From: CBDCTM01 sp965222005
GTDB lineage: Bacteria > Bacteroidota > Bacteroidia > Chitinophagales > Saprospiraceae
Length of the DNA stretch: 64,000 bases
Direction of reading: 5' to 3'
Assembly (NCBI GenBank): GCA_965222005.1
Contig: OZ244935.1
Coordinates: 558,001-622,000 of the forward strand
Part shown: positions 8,752 through 17,283 of the stretch, in pieces
Layout: the number at the start of each line of letters is the position of its first letter
How positions within the stretch are numbered: position 1 is the stretch's first letter
The notes under the pieces: generated by a model
Database searches by the model: none
Seen by the model: the letters and a program-made list of their open reading frames with translations, nothing else
What the model was told of the DNA's origin: nothing
Position numbers and translations under genes: made by a program

Positions 8752-10326
8752 AAGCCAAACACGCCCCCGAAACCTGGTAGCTCAACGCTTAGAGCCAGCT
8801 ATGCACAACTCCTGCTTACCGGTTTTTTCCTCTTCTCTGCAATAACTGCAATGGATGCCCAAATTGGGGAGCGAAGAGACTTCAACTGGCTATTTGGTTA
8901 CAACTCCACAGCCCCTAATCCTAATTGGGGCGCTACTTTTTTTGATTTCAATCACAGCCCCCCAAAAATGTACAGAGATAGCATTATTACAGACTTTTAT
9001 CTCACCAATGCTAGCATGAGCGACAAAGAAGGAAGACTTCTTTTCTATACCAATGGCTGCCATATCGCGGATGCTACCCATCAGATCATGGAAAACGGTG
9101 ACAGCCTGAACCCGGGAGAAATCCGCAACCAGGTTTGTACAGGCGTAGCGGCGGGATATTCTATTTTACAAGGGGCTATCATTATCCCTTTTCCCAACGA
9201 TCCAGATAAATATTATTTATTTCATCAACGAAAAACCAGCATTGAAGAACCAGTGTTTGCTAAAATAGTTGATCCTTTGTATTACAGCATCATAGACATG
9301 AGTCTTAACAGTGGGCTAGGAACCGTAGTACAAAAAAACGAAATCGCTATTGCTGATACCCTCTATCCAGGGCATCTTACGGCAACCAAACACGCCAATG
9401 GAACTTGGTGGTGGATCATGATACCCCGATGGAACTCCAATATATATCACCGCATACTGATCAAAGATGGCGGGAGTGGTCAAATTCATAGCCAGGAAAT
9501 CGGCCTGCCTACTACAATAGAAGGTGGAGGCAGCGGACAGGCTGTCTTTTCTCCCGATGGTCGCTACTACATCCGCTACAATCTGGCCGATCAGCTCTAC
9601 ATCTATGATTTCGACCGACAGACCGGACTGCTCAGCAATTTCAGGCAGATAGAAGTAGATAGTAATGACTACCAGGCAGGCGTTGCCGTTTCATCCAATT
9701 CCCGCTTTTTATATGTCGGGCCGCTGTTCAAGGTTTATCAGTTTGACCTTTGGGCCGAGGATATTGCCGCCTCTAAAGTAGTAGTAGCTGAATACGATGG
9801 CTTTGCTTCCCCCTTTCCCACCACTTTCTGGCAAATGCAACTGGGGCCGGATTGCCGAATTTATATTGCCCCACCCAATGGCACTAATGTAATGCACGTT
9901 ATCCATCAGCCCAATGAAAAAGGGTCAGCATGTGATTTGGAGCAGCATGGAATTCAGTTGCCGACTTATAATGCAACTGGTATGGTCAACTTCCCCAACT
10001 ACCGCCTGGGCACAAGCCATCCGCCCTGTGATCCGAGTATCAGTACTTCGCTGCCTTTCTTTTCGGCTGTGGAGGGGGCAAGCTTTGAGTTGTCGCCCAA
10101 TCCGGGCAGTGGAGAGATCCGTGTGCTGTTTTCGGAAAATAATCAGGTGGAGGGAGCCCTGAGATTGTACGATGCCCTGGGGAGAACCGTTCATTATTTA
10201 AACCTGACAAGCGGCCAAAAAAGCTACCATTGGGATGTATCTGCCTTACCAGCCGGCGTATATACTGCCAGTTGGCTAAAAAACAAACAACGCATCCAAT
10301 CTCAAAAACTAATCATCAATAAATGA
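8587..10326 (+). CDS. T9SS-exported beta-propeller-like protein, copy 2
   Basis: Paralogue of the preceding gene, sharing the propeller repeats and an almost identical sorting domain. The start is unclear: the frame is open from an ATG at 8587, which lies in the repeat that also follows copy 2, and this adds an unnatural basic leader of about 70 residues before the signal-like LLLTGFFLFSAITA. No ATG, GTG or TTG lies just upstream of that hydrophobic stretch; a CTG at 8812 or the internal ATG at 8851 are the only nearby alternatives. The 138-bp unique segment supplying the new signal peptide differs from copy 1. Copy 2 may be expressed by fusion, from a non-standard start, or not at all. Confidence 0.75.
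   Translation: MGHPENKCFYTQVYFKPISEKREGGPVSILFDGGVYADKRFAYFLATEKVGRRRQKPNTPPKPGSSTLRASYAQLLLTGFFLFSAITAMDAQIGERRDFNWLFGYNSTAPNPNWGATFFDFNHSPPKMYRDSIITDFYLTNASMSDKEGRLLFYTNGCHIADATHQIMENGDSLNPGEIRNQVCTGVAAGYSILQGAIIIPFPNDPDKYYLFHQRKTSIEEPVFAKIVDPLYYSIIDMSLNSGLGTVVQKNEIAIADTLYPGHLTATKHANGTWWWIMIPRWNSNIYHRILIKDGGSGQIHSQEIGLPTTIEGGGSGQAVFSPDGRYYIRYNLADQLYIYDFDRQTGLLSNFRQIEVDSNDYQAGVAVSSNSRFLYVGPLFKVYQFDLWAEDIAASKVVVAEYDGFASPFPTTFWQMQLGPDCRIYIAPPNGTNVMHVIHQPNEKGSACDLEQHGIQLPTYNATGMVNFPNYRLGTSHPPCDPSISTSLPFFSAVEGASFELSPNPGSGEIRVLFSENNQVEGALRLYDALGRTVHYLNLTSGQKSYHWDVSALPAGVYTASWLKNKQRIQSQKLIINK
8665..8751. repeat. Two-hairpin pseudoknot element, copy A
   Basis: Hairpin 1: GTCAGCATA (8665-8673) pairs with TATGCTGAC (8692-8700). 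Hairpin 2: GCCTACTTTTT (8710-8720) pairs with AAAAAGTAGGC (8729-8739) around loop GGCGACTG. Loop GGCG (8721-8724) can pair with CGCC (8740-8743), an H-type pseudoknot. An outer pairing TTTTGCC (8706-8712) with GGCAAAA (8747-8753) is also possible. The same layout with different stem sequences is found at 19457. Confidence 0.75.
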
Positions 10327-10500
10327 CGCTGGAATATGGGGCATCCCGAAAATAAGTGTTTTTATACTCAAGTCTATTTTAAGCCAAGCTCAGAAAAGCG
10401 GGAGGGGAGGCCAGTCAGCATATTGTTTGACGGAGAAGTTTATGCTGACAAGCGTTTTGCCTACTTTTTGGCGACTGAAAAAGTAGGCCGCCGGAGGCAA
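8890..10500. repeat. Tandem repeat unit 2 (1.6 kb)
   Basis: Copy 2 of the 7141-8751 repeat. Identity is patchy: near-perfect in the first 250 bp, clearly diverged in the middle (about 9180-9540), then almost identical for 300 bp and again through the sorting domain and downstream hairpins. This mosaic fits gene conversion between copies. Confidence 0.9.
10414..10500. repeat. Two-hairpin pseudoknot element, copy B
   Basis: Duplicate of copy A: GTCAGCATA (10414-10422) with TATGCTGAC (10441-10449); GCCTACTTTTT (10459-10469) with AAAAAGTAGGC (10478-10488); loop GGCG with CGCC (10489-10492). The open frame at 10336-10572 that covers it is a by-product of this repeat and is not called as a gene. 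Confidence 0.75.
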
Positions 10501-10587
10501 TTTACTAAAAATGATATGGCAAAGCCAGATGTACATCACCACCTCCTAAGGAGGTCGTTTTCCAAGATTTAATAAATGACTTTGTAT

Positions 10588-11391
10588 TCATACAAAATGC
10601 CGCAGCATCACTACCTCCCGTTCCGACAAGTGCCGGAAAAATCCGCGAGGGAGGTCTTTTTTTGTAAGGCCTGCATAATACGTACGATCTAGCTTTTTTA
10701 CTTTGTAACCCAAGTGTTCAAAGATGCGGCGCACGATGCGATTGCGGCCGATGTGTAGCTCAATCCCTACTTCCTCTTTACCTTTTCCCTTTACATGGCT
10801 GACGCCGTCCACAGGAGCCAAGCCATCATTGAGCTGGAGGCCGGCGGCGATCTGGTCGATATGTTGCTGACCGACGGGTTTGTCGAGTATAACATGATAT
10901 ACCTTTTTGACGTCATGACTGGGATGTGATAGTTTTTTAGCCAAGTCGCCATCGTTGGTAAGTAGGAGCAGGCCGGTGGTGTCGCGATCGAGGCGACCTA
11001 CGGGGTAGATACGCTCTTTGACAGCGCCGCCTACAATGTCCATTACCGTTTTGCGGCCTCGTTCATCAGAAAGGGTGGTGATGACGCCTTTAGGTTTGTT
11101 GAGCAGGAGATAAACTTTTTGGCTTTCCGGTTGGATGGTTTTGCCTTTGTAAGTAACCACATCTCCGGGCTGCAGGCGGTGGCCCGGTTCTTTAATCACT
11201 TCGCCATTGACACTTACTTGCCCTTCCTTAATTAGCTCAGAAGCTTTGCGGCGGGAGGCGATGCCACAATGAGCGACATATTTATTGAGTCGGAAAGAAT
11301 CTTTTTCCGGCTCTGGCTGGGGAGCATTTCCAGTACTCATAGCCTTTGGCGGCCTGGCGTGGAAAGGTGATTTGCTGGGCTTCTTTTTCAT
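10588..11391 (-). CDS. rluB: Ribosomal large subunit pseudouridine synthase B-like
   Basis: 267 residues. After a Lys/Pro-rich tail of about 30 residues comes an S4 RNA-binding domain (RLNKYVAHCGIASRRKASEL, residues 34-53), then the RsuA/RluB/E/F catalytic domain with GRLDRDTTGLL around residues 132-142, where Asp135 is the expected nucleophile. The family isomerises a uridine in 23S rRNA to pseudouridine; RluB versus RluE/F cannot be settled by eye. It is convergent with the duplicated T9SS gene and about 70 bp downstream of dnaB on the same strand, so co-transcription is possible. The extended basic N-terminus is common in Bacteroidota members. Confidence 0.9.
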   Translation of the reverse strand: MKKKPSKSPFHARPPKAMSTGNAPQPEPEKDSFRLNKYVAHCGIASRRKASELIKEGQVSVNGEVIKEPGHRLQPGDVVTYKGKTIQPESQKVYLLLNKPKGVITTLSDERGRKTVMDIVGGAVKERIYPVGRLDRDTTGLLLLTNDGDLAKKLSHPSHDVKKVYHVILDKPVGQQHIDQIAAGLQLNDGLAPVDGVSHVKGKGKEEVGIELHIGRNRIVRRIFEHLGYKVKKLDRTYYAGLTKKDLPRGFFRHLSEREVVMLRHFV

Positions 11392-11459
11392 GGTACACGC
11401 AATAGCTTTCGCGCTGCGATCCGAACAGAGTTTTGACGAGGAGTCTGATTTCGGCTTAC

Positions 11460-12986
11460 TTAAAATGGTATCTGATCATCATCATTCATCCTGGACGGGC
11501 GGGTAATAATATTTTGCTGTATTTGCCCGGGATTGTCCAAATCGGCCGTAAAATCATTGAAATTGGGATCATCGAGATTGGTGAATTTGGCGAAAGTATC
11601 TACAAACTTAAGCTTCACTGTCTTCAATGCACCGTTGCGGTGTTTGGCCACAATGATCTCGGCCACGCCTTTTAGCGACTGCCCCTCCTCGTCTTCCATA
11701 ATAGAGTAGTATTCGGGGCGATAGATAAAGCTCACGATGTCTGCATCCTGTTCGATGGCTCCGGATTCCCTCAAATCCGACAATTGCGGCCGCTTACTGC
11801 CGCCACGCACTTCCACAGCCCGGCTGAGCTGCGACAGTGCGATCACTGGCACGTTCAGCTCTTTGGCCAGCCCCTTGAGGGAACGGGAAATATTGCTGAT
11901 TTCCTGCTCGCGGTTGCCCTTATGGCTATCGGGGCCGCCACTCATCAACTGGAGGTAATCGATGATGACCATCTGGATGTCGTGCTGCATTTTGAGGCGA
12001 CGGCATTTGGCGCGCAGTTCAAAAATATTGATACCAGGTGTGTCGTCAATGTACAGTGGTACTTCACTCATTTTTTCAATGGCACTTTGCAACTGCTGCC
12101 ATTCGTAGTCTTCTAGTTGCCCGTTGCGCAGCTTACTGCTGGATATCTCTGCTTCCATTGAGATGAGGCGCTGGACCAATTGAACATTAGACATTTCGAG
12201 AGAGAAGACGGCTACGGGCTTGCTAAAATCCATAGCGGCATTGCGAGCCAGTGCAAGCACAAAACTGGTTTTACCCATCCCGGGTCTGGCTGCCACAATC
12301 ACCAAATCGGAGGGCTGCCAGCCGGAGGTGAGGCGATCCAGCTCGGTAAAGCCGGTGGGGATGCCGGTAAGTCCTTCCTCCTTTTGGGCCAGTTCCTCCA
12401 ATACTTTGAGGGCGCGGCTGGCTAGTGAGCCCATGCTCTCGAAGCCCCGGCTGAGGTTTTGCTGGGTGATGGAAAAAAGTCCCTGCTCGGCCTGGTCGAG
12501 TAGTTCGAATACATCTGTAGTATCTTCATAGGCATCGCGGATGACGTTTGTGGAAACGCGGATCAGTTCGCGCTGGATATATTTTTGCGATACGATGCGT
12601 GCATGGTATTCGATATTGGCAGCTGAGGCGACGCGATTGGTCAGCTCGACCAGATAATAGGGGCCACCTACGGCCTCCAGGTCACCGCTTTTGCGCAGCT
12701 CTTCCGTAACGGTCAGCAAATCGACGGGCTGTGATTTTTCAAACAGCCGCAACATACTGCGGTATATCAATTTGTGCGCTTCGGAATAAAAACTATCGGA
12801 CTGTAATATGTCCAGCACTACGGGTAGGGCATCTTTGTCGAGCATAATAGCACCCAATACCGCCTCTTCGAGGGGCAGTGCCTGGGGTTGTACTTTGCCA
12901 AATACGTAGGCTGATAAATCACTTCCCTTCTTTTTATTACCACGCATGGTGGTAATTTGCTTGATAGGATTGGTAGAATCCGGCAT
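11460..12986 (-). CDS. dnaB: Replicative DNA helicase
   Basis: 508 residues, normal length for DnaB. The N-terminal domain (about 30-135, with LPLEEAVLGAIMLD) is followed by the RecA-like helicase domain with Walker A ARPGMGKTS near residue 230, the DnaB motif VIIDYLQLM near 345, and the LSQLSRAVEVR and SDLRESGAIEQDAD motifs. It unwinds the chromosome at the replication fork as a hexamer and binds primase. No intein or insertion is visible. The gene is preceded by a 530-bp non-coding region. Confidence 0.97.
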   Translation of the reverse strand: MPDSTNPIKQITTMRGNKKKGSDLSAYVFGKVQPQALPLEEAVLGAIMLDKDALPVVLDILQSDSFYSEAHKLIYRSMLRLFEKSQPVDLLTVTEELRKSGDLEAVGGPYYLVELTNRVASAANIEYHARIVSQKYIQRELIRVSTNVIRDAYEDTTDVFELLDQAEQGLFSITQQNLSRGFESMGSLASRALKVLEELAQKEEGLTGIPTGFTELDRLTSGWQPSDLVIVAARPGMGKTSFVLALARNAAMDFSKPVAVFSLEMSNVQLVQRLISMEAEISSSKLRNGQLEDYEWQQLQSAIEKMSEVPLYIDDTPGINIFELRAKCRRLKMQHDIQMVIIDYLQLMSGGPDSHKGNREQEISNISRSLKGLAKELNVPVIALSQLSRAVEVRGGSKRPQLSDLRESGAIEQDADIVSFIYRPEYYSIMEDEEGQSLKGVAEIIVAKHRNGALKTVKLKFVDTFAKFTNLDDPNFNDFTADLDNPGQIQQNIITRPSRMNDDDQIPF

Positions 12987-13518
12987 GAATTAAAGTTTCA
13001 ATCGTTAACAGGTAAGAATGAGCTATTTGCAGGCCATTCCCATTGCCTCCTGCACGTAGTTTTCTGTCATAGTTTTGAACCTCAATAATACAGCTAAATA
13101 TTTGTATTAAATAATTTACTCAACTGTTGGAATTGTTGGCGAGCTGTGGAAAAGCCCCTCTTTAGCTGTGGAAAACCTATTATCTCAAAATGCCTTATCT
13201 CATTTACCAGGATTTTACTCGACAGAACGTATATAAGAGCTTGTTTGGATTTTACCCTTCGGGCTTGGCTGCGTTCGCTCCAAAAGCAAATTCCAAACAT
13301 GCTCTAAACCGGAGCTTGAGAATACTTATTACAGGCATGCTGCTCTTTTTGCGAATGTTGAAAAAATAACGCATTTAATATTTTTGTATATTATACACGC
13401 TTGCCTGCATCCCCCCTTCCCTTATCTGTAATGTGCTCACAATGTAGTGTTTCCCTTCAAAGGCGCCATCGCAATATAAACAATCTGTTTGTTATTTGCA
13501 ATTAATTCAACAAATTTC
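12987..13518. other. Non-coding region between dnaB and a coiled-coil gene
   Basis: 532 bp with no supported gene. It holds the inverted-repeat element at 13236-13305 and AT-rich DNA; the dnaB promoter is presumably at its left end, but no clear -33/-7 pair was found. Confidence 0.6.
13236..13305. repeat. AGAGCTTGTTT-bounded inverted-repeat element
   Basis: AGAGCTTGTTTGGA (13236-13249) pairs with TCCAAACATGCTCT (13292-13305) with one mismatch. The interior holds CCTTCGGGCTTGGCTGCGTT. The same end sequence recurs at 31489 and 46173, so this is a dispersed family in intergenic DNA. Confidence 0.6.
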
Positions 13519-14187
13519 TTATTCCAGCTCTGCTAATTTTTGTTTGACAAGCTGAACGGCTTCCTTTTGCATATCGATCAGTTGGCCGGTTTCCTCCTGC
13601 TTCACTTCATTATCCACAATATTGGCTTCGGCCTTTTTGATCTTTTCTTTGGCATTCTCAATATCGCGATGGTATCTTTCATTGTCGCGCCTTAGTTTTT
13701 TAAGCGATGACTCCAGCTTTTTAAGCTTCTTTTCCTCATCTTCCAGCTCCATTTTGGTTTTTTCTTTGGCTACAAAAAGGGCATAGCGCATCAGTAGCTT
13801 TTCCCCTTCCACATAGGCGTCGGGGTGGTCGTCGGAAGAGAGAAAGGCTCCTCCCAGATCGATCCACATGATCAGCTCGGTGTCATTGCCAGCTTCTTTG
13901 GCTTCGGCATAAATATCGATGGTATTGGCTCCGCCAATGCCTACAATTTCTGCATTATCACTAAGCCACTCATCTGATTTTTTCACCTTTTTCACCTTGC
14001 CTCCATAGGGCTTAATAAATTTTTTCCAGAGCTTATCGGCAAATTTATCATCCGTATCGGGCAAATCGAGGATCAGCGCATTATTGATGCCGATGCTCAT
14101 CGAACGATCGTCTTCCGAAATCTGGGCCTGAGATGGAAAAACCATTGCCAAAACCAGAAATACTGGCATTATGTAGTGTAATTTCAT
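13519..14187 (-). CDS. Exported coiled-coil protein of unknown function
   Basis: About 222 residues from the ATG at 14187, chosen because it begins directly with a signal peptide (MKLHYIMPVFLVLAMVFPSQAQ); the frame stays open 27 codons further upstream without a signal. The N-terminal half (about 25-130) is a compact domain with NNALILDLP and WIDLGGAFL. The C-terminal 85 residues are a strongly charged coiled coil (EDEEKKLKKLESSLKKL). This pattern is seen in Bacteroidota periplasmic or outer-membrane hypothetical proteins. It is divergent from the PorE-like gene. No function is assigned. Confidence 0.75.
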   Translation of the reverse strand: MKLHYIMPVFLVLAMVFPSQAQISEDDRSMSIGINNALILDLPDTDDKFADKLWKKFIKPYGGKVKKVKKSDEWLSDNAEIVGIGGANTIDIYAEAKEAGNDTELIMWIDLGGAFLSSDDHPDAYVEGEKLLMRYALFVAKEKTKMELEDEEKKLKKLESSLKKLRRDNERYHRDIENAKEKIKKAEANIVDNEVKQEETGQLIDMQKEAVQLVKQKLAELE

Positions 14188-14434
14188 AACTTGTGTTTTA
14201 TATTGAGAGAAAAATAATTCATGCATAAAATCGTTGGGTAAATAGCATCCCCGCACCGTTCCAATCACCTGCCATAAGTTCCTGAAAGTGTGTCTTTTTT
14301 ATATTAAAAAATGTTTAAATTGATTCTTTTTCAGGGCATTCAAAGTCCAACGTTCGTCCAAAAAACTGAAAAATTAGAATCTCGCATACTATTTGGACGG
14401 TATAAGTACTATAAAGTTATAAAAATAACTGATA

Positions 14435-16948
14435 ATGAATCAATTAGACAAACTGCTGATACTACTATTTCTGTGTTTCTCCTTCACTGTTTTTGGGCAG
14501 TCCAAGCAGGTGAAAAAGGCCAACGAATTGTACAAACTCAATCGCTACTCGGAAGCCATTCCCCTTTACGAGCAAGCTCTAAAAAAGAAGACAAGTACTT
14601 CGGTAAAAACCAAGCTTGCCAATTGCTATCGCTTTCTCAACAAAACGGACAAAGCAGAGCTTTTGTATGCCGAGGTAGTAGAAAAACCCCATATCAAGAG
14701 CAAAGTTTACCTCTTTTATGGCGAAACGCTGATGAGCAACGGCAAATATGCGCAAGCTAAAAGCTGGTTCCAAAAGTACAGCGAACTGGAACCCGAGGAC
14801 GAAATCGGCTCTTTCTACGTCAAGGCCTGCGACCAGGTGAAGTATATCCAGCCCTACTTTACTGACGTCAAAGTAAAGCCCTTTACCCAAAATTCTGAAT
14901 TTGACGACACGGCTCCCGTGTTTGCACACAATAGTATTGTATTTGCAAGCGACCGGGAGCAAGGCATGAAGATATTAAAGCAAAAGTCAAGTATGACGGG
15001 CCGCGATTTTATCCGTGTGTACGCCTGCACCCAAAATCCCGATGGCACTTTTGAGCCTGCTAAACCATTTACCAACAAGATCAATGAGCTGAACAAAAAT
15101 ACAGGCCCCATCACTTTTACTGCCGACGGCAAATTGGCCATCTTCAGCAGCAATGCCAAAGAACCCAACAAAAAGGATATTTATCCCATGCAATTGTACA
15201 GCGCCGAGACCCACGATGGCTCCAAATGGAAAAACGTCAAGCTGCTATCTATCAACCGGACCGGCTCCAATTATATGCATCCCGCCATTTCGCCGGATGG
15301 CAACATGCTGTTCTTCGTCAGCGACAAGGGCAATGGCGTGGGCGGTACCGACCTGTATTACTGCGAACGCACAAAAAGCGGCTGGGGTAAACCCCAAAAT
15401 CTTGGCCCTTTCATCAATACCTCCTCCAATGAAGGTTTCCCCTTCTTTAGCGCAGATGGCAAATTATACTTTAGCTCCAAAGGTCACTTTGGCTACGGAG
15501 GATATGATGTTTTCTTTACTGAAATGAATGAAAAAGGGAGCTGGAAGAAGCCCGTTAATGTAGGCAAACCGATCAACAGCTCCCGTGACGATATATCCAT
15601 CTACGTTTTTGAAGGGCAGGAAAAAGGCTTTTTCACTTCTTCGCGTGAAGGGGGAGATGATGACATATTTTTATTTGAAAAAGCAACCAATGTGCAAGAG
15701 GCTCCCGAGTCCGAACTGACCTTCCTCAGCCTGCCCGATGAGCAAGCCGACAACACCGATCCGGCCAATGAACCTGCCAAAGAGCCCGGCCATGAAGTCG
15801 CATCAACCACCAATCCCCAAAACGTGTCGCCTGAAGAGCTGGCCATCCCCCAGCCCATCAAAACGGAGGCTGAAACAGTGGAAGAAGTTGCCGAAGAGCC
15901 TGCTTTTTACATCGAAGCTGACAAAGAGGAAGTCATTACCGAAAGCGGCAAACCGCTCCATGAAGTAGCGGAGCCAATAAAGCCTGATGAAGCTGTTTAT
16001 ATTGAGCAGGATGAACCCTTTGGCGATGAACTCATCGAAGAGCAAATAGCTGAAGAAAGTCCGACTCAGCAGCAAGCACCGGCGAACAGTATGTACGAAA
16101 CCACCAGCGAAACGGCAAATCCGGAAACACCGGCTGTAGTAGCCGATATGGTTAAAGAGGAAGAAGCGGCAGAAGAAGACTTTGTAGAAACGATCCACCA
16201 GCTGGAAAGTGCGAATCCCGTAGAAAAACAGCTCAGTGAATCAGTCGAAGAAGTTGAAGAGGAGGATGCCCTTGCTGCTAGCCCTGTAGCGCCTCCTTCT
16301 GCCGAGCCGGCGAAGGAAGAGATAATCGAGCCGACAGAAAGAGAAGCTGTCCATTTTCCTGTTGAACCCCCTCCTACCGAAACCCAGCCGAACAGCTCGC
16401 CTGACACGGCTGAACCGATCAAAACGGACATCCATTTGGGCGACCGGATAGTGGCAGCACCGGAACCGGTAGAGGAGCTCACTCCCTATGAAGAAATTGC
16501 CACTCCCAGGCCCTCTACTACCTACAGCCTGATGACTTATGACGACCTCCACTTCGCCCTGGCAGAAAACCGGATGGGCATTGGTCAGACTTTCAAACTT
16601 CCCAATATCCAGTTCAACTTCAACGCCTTCGATTACAGCATCACTCCCGAAATTGCTCAGCAGCTGGACAATCTGGCTGATGTGCTGCGGGCCTATCCCG
16701 GCCTACGCATCGAAGTGGGAGGCTATACCGAAAGCTATGGCGAGGATCAGGTCAACTTGCTGCTTTCGCGCCAGCGTGCCGAGGCGGCAGTCCGCTACCT
16801 CATACAACAAGGCATCGACTCCGGTCGCCTGGCTTCGAGAGGCTATGGCGAAACCAAGCCGCTCAACCATTGCGTGAATGGCGTTTTGTGCAGCCGCGAT
16901 CAACATATGGAGAATCAGCGATTGGAAATTAAGGTGTTGCGGCAGTAA
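14435..16948 (+). CDS. PorE-like TPR / PD40 propeller / OmpA-family protein
   Basis: 837 residues. Signal peptide (LLILLFLCFSFTVFGQ), TPR repeats (about 25-130; ANELYKLNRYSEAIPLYEQA), a PD40 beta-propeller (about 165-410; HPAISPDGNMLFFVSDKG, GGTDLYY, GGYDVFF), a very acidic Glu/Pro-rich linker (about 425-690), and an OmpA C-terminal peptidoglycan-binding domain (about 715-835, LRIEVGGYTESYGE and LLLSRQRAEAAVRYL). This order matches PorE of the type IX secretion system, which ties the secretion machinery to peptidoglycan; the known PorE also carries a carboxypeptidase-regulatory-like domain that I do not see, so it may be a paralogue. It is periplasmic or on the inner face of the outer membrane. 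The 260-residue acidic linker is longer than usual. Confidence 0.82.
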   Translation: MNQLDKLLILLFLCFSFTVFGQSKQVKKANELYKLNRYSEAIPLYEQALKKKTSTSVKTKLANCYRFLNKTDKAELLYAEVVEKPHIKSKVYLFYGETLMSNGKYAQAKSWFQKYSELEPEDEIGSFYVKACDQVKYIQPYFTDVKVKPFTQNSEFDDTAPVFAHNSIVFASDREQGMKILKQKSSMTGRDFIRVYACTQNPDGTFEPAKPFTNKINELNKNTGPITFTADGKLAIFSSNAKEPNKKDIYPMQLYSAETHDGSKWKNVKLLSINRTGSNYMHPAISPDGNMLFFVSDKGNGVGGTDLYYCERTKSGWGKPQNLGPFINTSSNEGFPFFSADGKLYFSSKGHFGYGGYDVFFTEMNEKGSWKKPVNVGKPINSSRDDISIYVFEGQEKGFFTSSREGGDDDIFLFEKATNVQEAPESELTFLSLPDEQADNTDPANEPAKEPGHEVASTTNPQNVSPEELAIPQPIKTEAETVEEVAEEPAFYIEADKEEVITESGKPLHEVAEPIKPDEAVYIEQDEPFGDELIEEQIAEESPTQQQAPANSMYETTSETANPETPAVVADMVKEEEAAEEDFVETIHQLESANPVEKQLSESVEEVEEEDALAASPVAPPSAEPAKEEIIEPTEREAVHFPVEPPPTETQPNSSPDTAEPIKTDIHLGDRIVAAPEPVEELTPYEEIATPRPSTTYSLMTYDDLHFALAENRMGIGQTFKLPNIQFNFNAFDYSITPEIAQQLDNLADVLRAYPGLRIEVGGYTESYGEDQVNLLLSRQRAEAAVRYLIQQGIDSGRLASRGYGETKPLNHCVNGVLCSRDQHMENQRLEIKVLRQ

Positions 16949-17010
16949 GGGTAGCGTGGCATTTTATCTCTATTTAGAGGCTACTTTGAAAGGTGTGCTA
17001 TTTTAAGCAG

Positions 17011-17160
17011 ATGAAAATCAGCTATATGCTACTCTTATTTCTCGCCTATTATTAACCCATATCATTCACAAACTTTTGCTCAAACCTGTTTGCCCGATGG
17101 CATAACTTTCGAACGGCAATCGCAAATCGATATACCACTAACGGTTCAAGAATAACCTCA
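17011..17160 (+). pseudogene. Remnant 5' end of an exported protein gene
   Basis: ATG at 17011 gives signal-like MKISYMLLLFLAYY and then a stop. In another frame the sequence continues AQTCLPDGITFERQSQID (about 17078-17130), a mature N-terminus typical of Bacteroidota T9SS cargo proteins. The rest of the gene is missing, so this is a truncated, frameshifted remnant. Confidence 0.45.
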
Positions 17161-17237
17161 TCATTTCACCGATGATCTTTTGCGTCAATACTTCGTTTGT
17201 GTATCTTGAATAAAAATGATGTCATAATATGATATAC

Positions 17238-17268
17238 TTGATTGGTATCAAAAAACAAGTTATTTTTG
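17238..17268 (+). promoter_or_regulatory. Candidate promoter of the toxin-antitoxin operon
   Basis: TTG (17238-17240), 20 bases, then TATTTTTG (17261-17268), matching the Bacteroidota primary sigma pattern TTG-N19/20-TAnnTTTG, 16 bp before the antitoxin ATG. A small palindrome TCATA-A-TATGA (17222-17232) just upstream could be an autoregulatory operator (inference). Confidence 0.5.
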
Positions 17269-17283
17269 TGATAAAAATAGAAT

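Larger units (their letters stand above)
16949..17283. other. Intergenic region before the toxin-antitoxin pair
   Basis: 335 bp holding the remnant at 17011-17160 and the toxin-antitoxin promoter region near 17222-17268. No other feature seen. Confidence 0.6.

Noticed and set aside
10541..10555. Palindrome ACCTCCT-A-AGGAGGT
   Set aside because: One-base loop and only a short T run; too weak to call a terminator.
10336..10572. 78-residue open frame starting MGHPENKCF
   Set aside because: It is the duplicated 3' repeat (hairpin element) of the T9SS pair, not a gene.
10606..10665. ACCTCCC ... GGGAGGT followed by T run
   Set aside because: Lies inside the rluB coding region and is read opposite to it; probably chance.
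14311..14760. 149-residue frame overlapping the start of the PorE-like gene
   Set aside because: Out-of-frame shadow of the signal peptide and TPR region of the gene at 14435.
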